Source: Paraburkholderia tropica
GTDB taxonomy: Bacteria; Pseudomonadota; Gammaproteobacteria; Burkholderiales; Burkholderiaceae
DNA: 64,000 nucleotides
NCBI RefSeq assembly: GCF_914484835.1
Contig: NZ_CAJZAR010000068.1
Span: forward strand, 1 to 64,000
Direction: 5' to 3'
In this document: one piece after another, positions 33,301 to 41,804 of the stretch
How positions within the stretch are numbered: the first letter of the stretch is position 1
Layout of the letters: the number at the start of each line of letters is the position of its first letter
Made by a program: the position numbers and the translations under genes
Notes under the pieces: generated by a model
What the model was told of the DNA's origin: nothing
Database searches by the model: none
The model's input: the letters and a program-made list of their open reading frames with translations, nothing else

Positions 33301-34221
33301 ATGAGCACGATCGATTTCCGGCTGATCCGCCAGCTCTGGATGTTTCTGGCCGTCGCCGAAGAAAAGCATTTCGGCCGCGCGGCGCAGCGGCTGAACATGT
33401 CGCAGCCGCCCTTGACCGAGCAGATCAAGGTGCTGGAACAGTCGCTGAAAATGACCTTGTTCGAGCGTTCGCGGCGCGGCACGCAGCTGAGCCCGGCGGG
33501 CGCGGCCATCCTGCCCGCCGTGCGCCAGTTCGCCGATCAGGTCGAGCGGCTGGAGCGCGCGGTGCGCGAAGTGGCGTCGGGGCAGTCGGGCGTGTTGCAG
33601 ATCGGCGCGATCACGTCGGCGATGCTGGATACGGTGCCCGCGCTGCAAGGCGCACTCAGGCGCGACTATCCGCATCTGAGCGTGTTCGTGCGCGAGATCG
33701 ACAGCGCGGAGGCGATTCCCGCGCTCGAAAACGGCGAACTCGACGTGGCCTTCGTGCGGCTCGACGGCCCGGTCGGTCAAGGTATCGAGAGCCTGCCGCT
33801 GGCCGAGGACCGGCTCGCCGTCGCGGTGCCGCGCGGACATGCGCTCGCGGATCAGGCGCGCGTGCGTCTGCGCTCGCTCGCGGGCGAGCCGCTCGTGATG
33901 TCGTCGCGTCAGGTGAGTCCGGCCTACTTCGATCTGCTGACCGCGATTTGCCGCTCGAACGGTTTCAGCCCGCGCGTGATGCACGAAGTGCGTTCGGTGA
34001 CGTCGCAGATCGCCTATGTCGGCTGCGGGCAAGGCGTGGCGCTCGTGCCCGCGTCGATGCGCAAGCTCGCCTCGGAGAACGTGGTGTTCCGCCCGCTCAA
34101 GGAGCGCGTGATGGTGGTGACGGCGGCGCTCGCGTGGAACGCCAGGCGGCATCATCCGATGGTGGACGCCGTGGTCGAATGGGCGCGTGGCGTGGGCACG
34201 CGCAAGAGTTCACGCGGCTGA
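33301..34221 (+). CDS. LysR family transcriptional regulator
   Basis: 306 residues. The winged helix reads IRQLWMFLAVAEEKHFGRAA and then RLNMSQPPLTEQIKVLEQSL (about 8-47), with a linker helix after it. The LysR effector domain (about 95-295) has the opening SGVLQIGAITSAML. GAGAGG stands 6 nt before the ATG. It is divergent from the RraA operon and convergent with the hydrolase gene; matching boxes in front of both suggest that it controls them. The inducer is probably an intermediate of that pathway. Confidence 0.92.
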   Translation: MSTIDFRLIRQLWMFLAVAEEKHFGRAAQRLNMSQPPLTEQIKVLEQSLKMTLFERSRRGTQLSPAGAAILPAVRQFADQVERLERAVREVASGQSGVLQIGAITSAMLDTVPALQGALRRDYPHLSVFVREIDSAEAIPALENGELDVAFVRLDGPVGQGIESLPLAEDRLAVAVPRGHALADQARVRLRSLAGEPLVMSSRQVSPAYFDLLTAICRSNGFSPRVMHEVRSVTSQIAYVGCGQGVALVPASMRKLASENVVFRPLKERVMVVTAALAWNARRHHPMVDAVVEWARGVGTRKSSRG

Positions 34222-34239
34222 ACGGCCGCGCGTGGGCGC

Positions 34240-35058
34240 TCAATCCGCGCCGATGAACGCGGCGATCTCGTCCCACATCTGCACGGGGTTCGAATACATC
34301 GGGAAGTGGCCGGAGCGCGCGATGCGCGCCAGCGTCACGCCCGCCGCCTCCAGCTGCGGCAGATAGGAAAGGTGCGCGTTCTGCTCGCCGAGCATGAACA
34401 TCGTCCTGCACGGCAGACCGAGGAAGCGCGCCATCAGGCCGCCGTGATCGGAGAGTTCGACCATCGACGTGAAGATGCCGCGCACCGCCTCCGCGCGCAC
34501 CTTGTGCTTCAGACTCGCGGCGTAAAGCGAACTCGAATATTCCGGCGACTGGCGCGCTCGCTCGATGAAATCGGCGAAGAACGCGTGCGGGTCGTCGCCC
34601 GGATGCGTGTAGATCTGGCGGCTCAGAAAGCAGTCTTCCGGCGCGACGTTGCCTTCGATATCGACGAAGCTCAGCACGCGGTGCGGCTCGGCGTCGGCGA
34701 GCATGAGCGCGGTGAGGCCGCCCATCGAATGACCGACAAGATGGAAGCGCTCGATGCCGTGACGCGCGAGCACGGCGCGCGCCGTATCGACCAGCAGCGG
34801 AATATCGACTGACGAAAGATCGCTGCACGCGCTGGCTCCGCAGCCCGGCGCGTCCCAGGCCACGAACGGCCGCCCCGCAAACGCCGCGAGCCGCGCGACA
34901 TCCGCGTAATCCTCCTTGGTCGAGCCGAAACCGTGCAGGAACACGATCGGCGCGCCCGTGCCGGTGCGCGAGATCGTCGGGAGACGGAGGTCGACATCGT
35001 GGACACGGAGTTCGATCGTTGCGTCGATCGTTTCGTTTTTCACGGGGCTCATGCTCAT
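34240..35058 (-). CDS. Alpha/beta-fold hydrolase
   Basis: 272 residues. The oxyanion motif is PIVFLHGFGSTKED, the nucleophile elbow GHSMGG (Ser about 118), the acid is probably Asp/Glu in MFMLGEQNAHL, and His is in RSGHFPMYSNP. The cap region (about 150-210) carries several aromatic residues. Soluble, no signal peptide. It could be an esterase, lactonase or C-C hydrolase. It stands alone but shares a LysR-type box with the aldolase operon. Confidence 0.86.
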   Translation of the reverse strand: MSMSPVKNETIDATIELRVHDVDLRLPTISRTGTGAPIVFLHGFGSTKEDYADVARLAAFAGRPFVAWDAPGCGASACSDLSSVDIPLLVDTARAVLARHGIERFHLVGHSMGGLTALMLADAEPHRVLSFVDIEGNVAPEDCFLSRQIYTHPGDDPHAFFADFIERARQSPEYSSSLYAASLKHKVRAEAVRGIFTSMVELSDHGGLMARFLGLPCRTMFMLGEQNAHLSYLPQLEAAGVTLARIARSGHFPMYSNPVQMWDEIAAFIGAD

Positions 35059-35137
35059 GGCAGTGACTCGGATGGCGGACGGCGGAAGAAGATCGCGCCA
35101 TCTTGGGACCGCTGCGGGAGGCTGTCTATTCTGGATT

Positions 35138-35156
35138 GCGTATCAGGGTGATACGC
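35138..35156. promoter_or_regulatory. Inverted repeat (LysR-type box) before the alpha/beta-hydrolase gene
   Basis: Perfect 8-bp arms GCGTATCA-GGG-TGATACGC, 80 bp upstream of the hydrolase ATG. It contains GTAT-N7-ATAC, as at 33206-33220. A run of Lys/Phe-type AT-rich DNA follows to the right. Confidence 0.62.
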
Positions 35157-35257
35157 GATGCACGCATAAAAAGGGCTTCATCACGCGCGACAGCGGACGC
35201 CCACGTTTTTTTGTCACCTGCTAGATTGCACGAACGCTCAGCTAAGGAGACCGTGCA

Positions 35258-36328
35258 ATGGCTGGCAATAACTCCACCCCACCCTCGAATCCGCCTCCCC
35301 TCGGCGCGCTGGCGCTGATCGCCGTCGTGGTGCTGGCGCTGGCCGCCGCGTTCGCGTGGACGGCCGGCTGGCTGTCGCCGCATCGGCTCACGCCCGCGAA
35401 GCTGGTCGACCGCTTCGCGCCGCCAGGCGGCCCCGCGCTCGGATTCCGCCGCAATCACGCCAAGGGCATCTGCTTCACGGGGCGCTTCGAATCGAACGGC
35501 GCGGGCGCGCAACTGTCGAGCGCGCCGATGCTCGCCGCCGGCACCTTCGCCGCGACGGGCCGCTTCAACCTCGCGACCGCCGATCCGCACGCGCCCGACC
35601 CGAGCGTTCACGTGCGCGGCCTCGGCTTGCGCATCGGCACGCCCGGCCGCAGCGAGTGGCGCTCGGCGATGATCGACGCGCCCTTCTTCGCCGTCGCCAC
35701 GCCGCAGGCGTTCTATGAACTGCTCGGCGCGGCGGGCAACAAGAGCGATCCCGACGCGATGAAGCACTTCATCGCCGCCCATCCCGAGTTCGCGGCCTTC
35801 GGCGCGTGGGCATCGAAGACGCCGCTGACCGCGTCGTTCGCGCAGGACCGCTACAACAGCCTGAACAGCTTCATCTTCACGAACGAGGCGGGCGAGTCGC
35901 ATGCCGTGCGCTGGTCCTTCGTGCCCGCAGCGGCGCCGCAAACGCTGTCCGCCGCCGACGCCGGACAGCTCGCGCCCAACTTCCTCGAAACCGATATCGT
36001 CGAGCGCGTGAAGGCCGCGCCGCAACGCTGGACGCTGCGCATCACGGTCGCCAATCCCGGCGATCCGACCGCCGATCCGAGCCAGGCGTGGCCCGCCGAC
36101 CGGCGCACCGTGGACGCGGGCACGCTCATCGTGACCGCCATCGAGCCCGAAGCGGACGGCCCCTGCCGCGACCTCAACTTCGACCCGACGGTGCTGCCCT
36201 CGGGCATGCACGTCTCGGACGATCCGTTCCCGGCCGCGCGCTCGGCGGCCTACTCGGTGTCGTTCAACCGCCGCACCGCCGAAGACAAGGACTACCCGCG
36301 CGGCAGCGCGCAAGGAGTCGCGCCATGA
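35258..36328 (+). CDS. Catalase-related peroxidase (SrpA-type), membrane-anchored
   Basis: 356 residues. An N-terminal hydrophobic segment (about 17-38) acts as signal or anchor. The heme-dependent SrpA/catalase-like domain begins with TPAKLVDRFAPPGG; GFRRNHAKGICFTGRFESNG contains the distal His, VRGLGLRIGTPG follows, and DPFPAARSAAYSVSF holds the proximal Tyr ligand. It is shorter than true catalase and lacks the C-terminal domains. It is translationally coupled to a cytochrome b561 gene, which suggests periplasmic peroxide reduction fed from quinol. Confidence 0.88.
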   Translation: MAGNNSTPPSNPPPLGALALIAVVVLALAAAFAWTAGWLSPHRLTPAKLVDRFAPPGGPALGFRRNHAKGICFTGRFESNGAGAQLSSAPMLAAGTFAATGRFNLATADPHAPDPSVHVRGLGLRIGTPGRSEWRSAMIDAPFFAVATPQAFYELLGAAGNKSDPDAMKHFIAAHPEFAAFGAWASKTPLTASFAQDRYNSLNSFIFTNEAGESHAVRWSFVPAAAPQTLSAADAGQLAPNFLETDIVERVKAAPQRWTLRITVANPGDPTADPSQAWPADRRTVDAGTLIVTAIEPEADGPCRDLNFDPTVLPSGMHVSDDPFPAARSAAYSVSFNRRTAEDKDYPRGSAQGVAP

Positions 36329-36858
36329 CCGCCGCACACGACCGCTTCAGTCCCGCACAGCGCGCCCTGCACTGGCTCATGGCGATCTGCATCCTCGCGA
36401 TGCTGTTTATCGGCGTGGGCATGGTGTCGACGGTGCGCCCCGACTACCTCACGCTCGTCTCGATCCACAAGCCGCTCGGCATCGCGATTCTCGTGCTCGC
36501 GCTGATCCGCCTCGTGCTGCGGCTCGTGCGCGGCGCGCCGCCGCTGCCCGCCGCCATGCCCGAACCGATGAAGCTCGCCGCCCGTCTCTCGCACGTCGTG
36601 CTCTACGCGCTGATGATCGCGCTGCCGTTGATCGGCTGGGGCATGCTTTCGGCCGCCGATTATCCGGTGATGATCTTCGGCGTGCGCCTGCCCGCGTTCC
36701 TGCCGCACAGCAACGCGCTGCATTCGGCGCTCTGGAACGCGCATCGCTTTCTCGCGCTGTGCTTCTTCGCGCTGATCCTGCTGCATCTCGCGGCGGCGCT
36801 CCTGCATGCGCTGGTGCGCCGCGACGGCGTGTTCGAGTCGATGGCGTCGTGGCGCTGA
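36325..36858 (+). CDS. Cytochrome b561
   Basis: 177 residues, four membrane helices. Candidate heme His residues are in RALHWLMAI, SIHKPLGI, NAHRFLAL and LLHLAAALLHAL. AAGGAG precedes ATG 36325, which overlaps the peroxidase stop. In similar gene pairs this protein passes electrons from membrane quinols to the partner peroxidase. Confidence 0.9.
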   Translation: MTAAHDRFSPAQRALHWLMAICILAMLFIGVGMVSTVRPDYLTLVSIHKPLGIAILVLALIRLVLRLVRGAPPLPAAMPEPMKLAARLSHVVLYALMIALPLIGWGMLSAADYPVMIFGVRLPAFLPHSNALHSALWNAHRFLALCFFALILLHLAAALLHALVRRDGVFESMASWR

Positions 36859-36882
36859 CACACGCCCAGGCGCCTTTCGCCC

Positions 36883-38022
36883 TCACGCGTGCAGAACCAG
36901 CTTCTGCACGCGCCAGTTCAGCAGCTCGGCCACGTAAAGCACGTTCTCGGCGGGACACGCCATCTGGTGAATCCAGCCGAACTGCTTGAGCTGCTTGCCC
37001 GACTGCCCGAGCACGCCGAGCAGTTGCCCGTCGAGCGTGAGCTTGTAGATGCGGCCCGGCCACGCATCGGCGCTATAGAGCACGGGATTCGGCCCCGGCG
37101 AAATGCAGATCGCCCACGGCGAGCCCGGCGCGAAGGTGCCCGCGGCCAGCGCCGCTTCGTCGGGAATATTGCCGATCGCGGGACGCGCGCCCGGCGGCAC
37201 CGGCACGTCGATGGTGAACTGGCGCAGGAACCGGCCGTCGGTATCGAAGACCTGAATGCGCCGGTTGCTGCGGTCCGCCACGTAGACGCGATTCTGCGCA
37301 TCGACGGCGATGCTGTGCGGCGTATGGAACTGCCCCGGTCCCGTGCCGCGATCGCCCCACGACTTCAGCCAGTTGCCGTCCTTGTCCACCTTCGCGACGC
37401 GCGAGTTGATATAGCCGTCGCTGATATAGGCGTTGTCGTCGCTGTCCCAGGCGACGTCGGTGACCTGGCGGAAACGCCCCGGCTCGGCGGGCAGCGGCGG
37501 ATTCGGATGCTTGAGCGGCGCGGTCTCCTCGTCGGCGGCTTCCTGCTTGCGGCCGAACACCATCTCCACGCGTCCTTGCGGCGTGAACTTGATCACCATG
37601 TCCGAGCCTTTATCGGTGACCCAGATATGGTCGTGACGGTCGATCTTGACCGTGTGCGCGAACGACCACGCATAGAGATGCTGGCCGATCTCGCGCACGA
37701 AGCGTCCGTCCGGCGCGAACTCGAACAGTTGCGCGGCGGCCGCGCCATAGGCCGGGCCGCTGGTGTTGCCGCGCGAGAGCACGAACACGTGGCCGTGCGA
37801 GTTGACGGCCACGCCCGAGCATTCGCCGAAGTATTGATCGACGGGCAGGCGCACCGGATCGGGCACGGACTCATAGGCAATCGACGGCACGTTCGCGGCG
37901 CTGCTTTGCGCGTGCGCGAGCGCGGGCATGGCGGCCCACGCCGCAGCGGCGGCGAGAAAACGGCGGCGCGGCCAGGCGCCGCTACAGCACGGACACTGCA
38001 AATCATGTTGTTGCGGACTCAC
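36883..38022 (-). CDS. Tat-exported NHL-repeat protein
   Basis: 379 residues. PRRRFLAAAAAWAAMPALA is a Tat-type signal peptide, preceded by a CPCC cluster; the mature part is an NHL-type six-bladed propeller, with repeats such as ITPQG-like FTPQGRVEMVFG, GPGQFHTPHSIAVDAQNRVY and FDTDGRFLRQF. I favour the GTG at 38022 because GAGGGGG lies 9 nt before it; an in-frame ATG at 38049 is possible. Similar proteins bind or process periplasmic ligands (some related to peptidyl-hydroxyglycine lyase), but the activity here is unknown. Confidence 0.8.
   Translation of the reverse strand: MSPQQHDLQCPCCSGAWPRRRFLAAAAAWAAMPALAHAQSSAANVPSIAYESVPDPVRLPVDQYFGECSGVAVNSHGHVFVLSRGNTSGPAYGAAAAQLFEFAPDGRFVREIGQHLYAWSFAHTVKIDRHDHIWVTDKGSDMVIKFTPQGRVEMVFGRKQEAADEETAPLKHPNPPLPAEPGRFRQVTDVAWDSDDNAYISDGYINSRVAKVDKDGNWLKSWGDRGTGPGQFHTPHSIAVDAQNRVYVADRSNRRIQVFDTDGRFLRQFTIDVPVPPGARPAIGNIPDEAALAAGTFAPGSPWAICISPGPNPVLYSADAWPGRIYKLTLDGQLLGVLGQSGKQLKQFGWIHQMACPAENVLYVAELLNWRVQKLVLHA
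36886..36912. repeat. Hairpin at the 3' end of the NHL gene
   Basis: Perfect 11-bp arms CGCGTGCAGAA / TTCTGCACGCG around 5 nt. It lies within the last codons of the NHL gene and next to the convergent cytochrome b561 stop, so it may stop transcription from the right or left. No T-run. Confidence 0.5.
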
Positions 38023-38243
38023 GTGATTTTCCCCCTCGACATGGAACATGGATGAAGGCGGCAGACATCGCTCGAAGCAAAAAACATGGCAGGCCGGGCG
38101 CGCATGAGCGCGAGGCTCGCGCAACCGTGGAGCGACTGAACCAGTCTAGGCGAAAGAATCCTGTACCCTTGCCGGCTCGGCACATGATTCGTACACATCA
38201 TTCGGCATTTGATTCGGCATTTCAGGCCCGGAGGGCGATTGGC

Positions 38244-39197
38244 ATGAACCAGGCAGTGGCAGCATCAGTGGCTTCACAGCAGGCAGCGGTAACAACAGCG
38301 GGCGTGGTCGGCTCGGGCCTGATGGGCGTGGGCATCGCGACGCAATGCGCGCTGCACGGCCTTCGCACCATCGTCCACGATGTCGATCCCGCGCGCCTCG
38401 CGGGCGTGACGGCGAAGGCCGAAGCCGTGCTCGACGAACTGATCGACGCGGGCCGCATCGACGCCACGCAGCGCGCCGCCGCCCTCTCTCGCATTGAAAC
38501 GAGCGCATCGCTCGACGTCATGGCGCAGGCGCAATTCGTCTTCGAGGCCGTGCCCGAAGTGCTCGAACTCAAGCACGCGCTTTACGCGCGGCTCGGCGCG
38601 GTGCTCGCGCCCGAGGCGATCCTCGCGAGCAACACCAGCGGCTTCGAGCCCGATCTGCTCGCGAGCGCGCTGCCCGCGCCCGAGCGCTTCGTGATCGCGC
38701 ATTTCTGGAATCCGCCGCACATGATCCCGCTCGTCGAAGTGGTGCCCGGCAGCGCCACGCTCGCCGACGTCACGGCGCGCACCGAGTCGCTGATGAGCGC
38801 CATCGGCATGGAACCGGTCGTGCTCGCGAAGTCGATTCCCGGCTTCGTCGGCAACCGCCTGCAATTCGCGGTGCTGCGCGAGGCGCTCAATATCGTGCGT
38901 TCGGGCGCGGCGAGCCCCGAGGTGGTCGACCGCGTGATGAAGGCGTCGCTGGGTCGGCGCTGGGGCATCGTCGGCCCCTTCGAGGGCGCGGACATGGGCG
39001 GGCTCGACACCTTCGTCGATATCTCCTCGCATCTGATGCCCGAACTCGCCAAGGACGAAGGCGTGATCGACGTGCTGCGCGAGCAGGTGGCCGCCGGGCG
39101 CGTGGGCGTGCGCAGCGGCGCGGGCTTCTACGACTGGGACGACGCGCGGCTCGCGCGCGTGAAGGCCGCACGGCGCAAGCTGATCGCGGGCGGATAA
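38244..39197 (+). CDS. 3-hydroxyacyl-CoA dehydrogenase family protein
   Basis: 317 residues. The NAD-binding N-terminal domain opens AGVVGSGLMGVGIATQCALHG. Catalytic His is in VIAHFWNPPHMIPLVEVVPG, Asn in ASNTSGF and PGFVGNRLQFAVLRE; the single C-terminal helical domain ends GAGFYDWDD. This single-domain form and the FWNPPH motif are closer to carnitine or gulonate dehydrogenase-like members than to fatty-acid FadB. GGAGGG precedes ATG 38244. Monocistronic. Confidence 0.87.
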   Translation: MNQAVAASVASQQAAVTTAGVVGSGLMGVGIATQCALHGLRTIVHDVDPARLAGVTAKAEAVLDELIDAGRIDATQRAAALSRIETSASLDVMAQAQFVFEAVPEVLELKHALYARLGAVLAPEAILASNTSGFEPDLLASALPAPERFVIAHFWNPPHMIPLVEVVPGSATLADVTARTESLMSAIGMEPVVLAKSIPGFVGNRLQFAVLREALNIVRSGAASPEVVDRVMKASLGRRWGIVGPFEGADMGGLDTFVDISSHLMPELAKDEGVIDVLREQVAAGRVGVRSGAGFYDWDDARLARVKAARRKLIAGG

Positions 39198-39458
39198 CGG
39201 ACGATCGACGCGATCAAGACGATCAAGACGAACAAGCGGCTGACGGTCAGCTTACGATGGCCGTTCAATCGCCTCGCCGGAACCTCACGAACGCGTCAAT
39301 CCGCGCACCTCGACATCGAAAACGACCCGAATTACCGCGCTTTTCGTCGGATTTAAATCATCGCGCATCGCGGACAATACCCGTCATAGCCCAAAAAGCG
39401 GCTACTTCAGGGGGCGCCTCACCGCGTCGACCCGAAGTTCGATGTCAATAAAAAAGGG

Positions 39459-40754
39459 GTGACCGCCGTGTTCGTTCGGATCGTGCTGCTATCGATTGCG
39501 TCGCTGATGCTGGTGCAGGTCGGCTTGCGCCAGTTCGATGCGGGCGCGCCGTTCATGTCCGGCGACGCCGCCTTCGATCACGCGTACAGCGCGTCCTCCG
39601 CCTGGCAGGACGACCTCGGCGCCGATCTTTCCGCCTCCGCCGAATCCACGGGCATCGCGCCGCGCGTGTCGATCCGTCCGCATATCGTCGATTTGCGCGC
39701 GAGCGTGAAGCCGCGTCTGCGCGACGCCGTGTGGGAAGCCGACGCCGCCCTCGCCGCAGCCAGCCGCGACGCAACCGCGCATTGCACCACGGCCCTCTCG
39801 TGCATGCAGGCGTTCGCGCGCTCGATCGACGCGCGCCTCAACGCGGACTTCGCCGCGCGCTTCGCCGCGCTCGCGCTGGCCGTCGGCGCGTTTCTGTTCG
39901 CGCTGCGCGCCTGGTGGCTGCGCCGCATCCGCGACGATCTGCGCGAATTGACGGCGGCCTTGCGCGCGTCGACGTGCTGCGCGGCGTCCGCAACTTCCAC
40001 GACTTCATCGGCGTCCGCGCCTTCGGCCCCGCCCGCGTTCGACAGCCTGCGCGAACTGCACGGCCTGGCCCGCGCGCTCGGCGATCTGCTGTGCCGCCGC
40101 AGCGGCGCGGCTCAGGATCGCTCGACGACCTTCCCCGCGTTTCTGCGCCAGATCGAAACGCACGCGGCGCGGCTGCGCGCCTATGCGATGAATGGCGCGC
40201 GCTGGAATCTGCGCGTCGCGCTCGTCGAGGACATCGATCTCTTTCAGGACCTCGCGCGCCAGTTCGCCGATACGGCGGGCGGCGGCGCGAATCATGCGCC
40301 CGTGGGCGTCGAAGCCTATTTGAAGGACCGCTTCATCTACGGCGCGAACGCCAGCGATGCGCGCATCGTGCTGCATCTCGAAGCGGGCGACGCGTTCGAA
40401 TTGCCGCGCACGGCGCTCGTGCGTCTCGTCGATAACCTCGTGGGCAACGCGCTCGCGCACGGCGCGCCGCCGGTCGAAATCTGCACGGCGCGCGGCCCGC
40501 GCTCGTGGACCTTGAGCGTGCGCGATCACGGCACGGGCGTCGGCGCGAATCTGCCCGACGAGGGCGCGCTGGCCGCACCGTCGCTCGCCGCGCGCGCCGC
40601 GAGTCTCGGCCTCGGCAAGCACTGGGGCATGGGCATGTCGATCGTGCGCCGCCTCGCGCGCCTGTGCAACGCGAAGCTCAAGATCGGCGATCACCCGGAA
40701 GGCGGTTTGTGGGTGCGCGTGATCGTGCCGATGGACAAGGCGCAGCGCGCGTAA
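39459..40754 (+). CDS. Orphan sensor-kinase-like membrane ATPase without recognisable phospho-acceptor His
   Basis: 431 residues, GTG start at 39459 after AAAAAGGGG. Membrane helix about 5-22, a periplasmic stretch, a second helix about 133-152, then a cytoplasmic region. The C-terminal HATPase_c domain is well kept: N-box DNLVGNALAHG (from 325), G1 DHGTGVG (about 356) and G2 GMGMSIVRRLA (about 390). The segment where the HisKA H-box would stand reads RLRAYAMNGARWNL, without an HExxxP-type His. No response regulator is adjacent. It may phosphorylate in trans, act as a phosphatase or be a scaffold. Confidence 0.78.
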   Translation: MTAVFVRIVLLSIASLMLVQVGLRQFDAGAPFMSGDAAFDHAYSASSAWQDDLGADLSASAESTGIAPRVSIRPHIVDLRASVKPRLRDAVWEADAALAAASRDATAHCTTALSCMQAFARSIDARLNADFAARFAALALAVGAFLFALRAWWLRRIRDDLRELTAALRASTCCAASATSTTSSASAPSAPPAFDSLRELHGLARALGDLLCRRSGAAQDRSTTFPAFLRQIETHAARLRAYAMNGARWNLRVALVEDIDLFQDLARQFADTAGGGANHAPVGVEAYLKDRFIYGANASDARIVLHLEAGDAFELPRTALVRLVDNLVGNALAHGAPPVEICTARGPRSWTLSVRDHGTGVGANLPDEGALAAPSLAARAASLGLGKHWGMGMSIVRRLARLCNAKLKIGDHPEGGLWVRVIVPMDKAQRA

Positions 40755-40770
40755 AAGAACAACGCAAACA

Positions 40771-40810
40771 CAGCGGGCCGGTCGAAGCATCAAGCTCGAC
40801 CGGCCCGCTG
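40771..40810. terminator. Bidirectional terminator-like inverted repeat
   Basis: Perfect 15-bp arms CAGCGGGCCGGTCGA / TCGACCGGCCCGCTG with a 10-nt loop, between the kinase-like gene and the convergent dehydrogenase gene. The stem is strong but without a T-run. Confidence 0.6.
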
Positions 40811-40818
40811 CGCATTGC

Positions 40819-40862
40819 GCGAACGTTCAGCGAACGCTCAGTTAACGCTCAGTTAGCGTTCA
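40819..40862. repeat. Four tandem 11-bp repeats
   Basis: GCGAACGTTCA, GCGAACGCTCA, GTTAACGCTCA and GTTAGCGTTCA stand head to tail. The last unit includes the stop codon of the leftward dehydrogenase gene. Purpose unknown. Confidence 0.85.
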
Positions 40863-41804
40863 ATACCCGCGCGCCGCATCCACGCAAGGCGGAATCGCCC
40901 CGCTTTCACGATACGCCGCGATATTGGCCGCCACGATGCGCGAGGCCGTCGAGCGGTCGGTCGGCGCGGAAATATGCGGCAGCACCGTCACGCGCGGATG
41001 CGCCCAGTGCCAGCTCTGGGCGGGCAGAGGTTCGGTGGCGAACACATCGAGCACCGCATGCGTGAGCGCCTCGCGATCGAGCGCCGCGCGCAAGGCCGTA
41101 TCGTCGACGATCGGGCCGCGCGCGAAGTTGATCAGCGACGCGTGTGCGGGCAATTGCGCCAGCCGTTTCGCATCGACGATCCCCGCCGTCTGCGGCGTGA
41201 GCGGCAGCAGGCACACGAGGATATCGGTCTCCCCGAGCATCGCCGCCAGTTCGTCCTCGCCCGCATGACACTGCACGCCGTCGATCGCCTTGCGCGTGCG
41301 GCTCCAGCCGCGCACCTTGAAACCCGCCGCGAGCAGACGCCGCGCCGCCGCCTCGCCCAGCGCGCCCAAGCCCAATAGCGACACCGTCTTGTCCTGCGCC
41401 CGCACGTAATCCTGCGCGCGCCACGTGCGCGCCGCCTGCTGCGCCGCGTAGCGCGGCATGTCGCGATGCAGATAGTAGGTCCACGCGAGCACGGCTTCGG
41501 CCATCGTGTCCGCGAGTTGCGGATCGACGAGGCGCACGATCTGCAACTGCATGTCGGCGAGATCGGCGACGAGGCGCTCGACGCCCGCCCACACGCTATG
41601 CACCCAGCGCAGATTCGGCAGCCGACGCAAGTCCTCGGGACGCGGATTCGCGACGATCGCGACCGTGCATTGCGCGCGCTCGGCCTCGCTCATGTCGTCG
41701 AGCGCGACGAGCGTTTCCTGCGGCATCGCCGCCTGCAACGCGGCCCGCCACTGCGCCGTGAACGCGTAATCGGGATGCGTGATGAACGGCAGCACGCGCC
41801 TCAT
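40860..41804 (-). CDS. ghrA: D-2-hydroxyacid dehydrogenase, glyoxylate/hydroxypyruvate reductase A type (paralogue 2)
   Basis: 314 residues. The Rossmann motif is VSLLGLGALGEAAARRLL. The catalytic residues are in NFARGPIVDD (Arg), DVFATEPLPA (Glu) and VTVLPHISAPTD (His). GhrA-like short N-terminus. The start ATG at 41804 overlaps the stop of the VOC gene upstream. It resembles the protein at 26086 in layout but is clearly diverged. Probable substrate glyoxylate, hydroxypyruvate or a related keto acid. Confidence 0.87.
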   Translation of the reverse strand: MRRVLPFITHPDYAFTAQWRAALQAAMPQETLVALDDMSEAERAQCTVAIVANPRPEDLRRLPNLRWVHSVWAGVERLVADLADMQLQIVRLVDPQLADTMAEAVLAWTYYLHRDMPRYAAQQAARTWRAQDYVRAQDKTVSLLGLGALGEAAARRLLAAGFKVRGWSRTRKAIDGVQCHAGEDELAAMLGETDILVCLLPLTPQTAGIVDAKRLAQLPAHASLINFARGPIVDDTALRAALDREALTHAVLDVFATEPLPAQSWHWAHPRVTVLPHISAPTDRSTASRIVAANIAAYRESGAIPPCVDAARGY

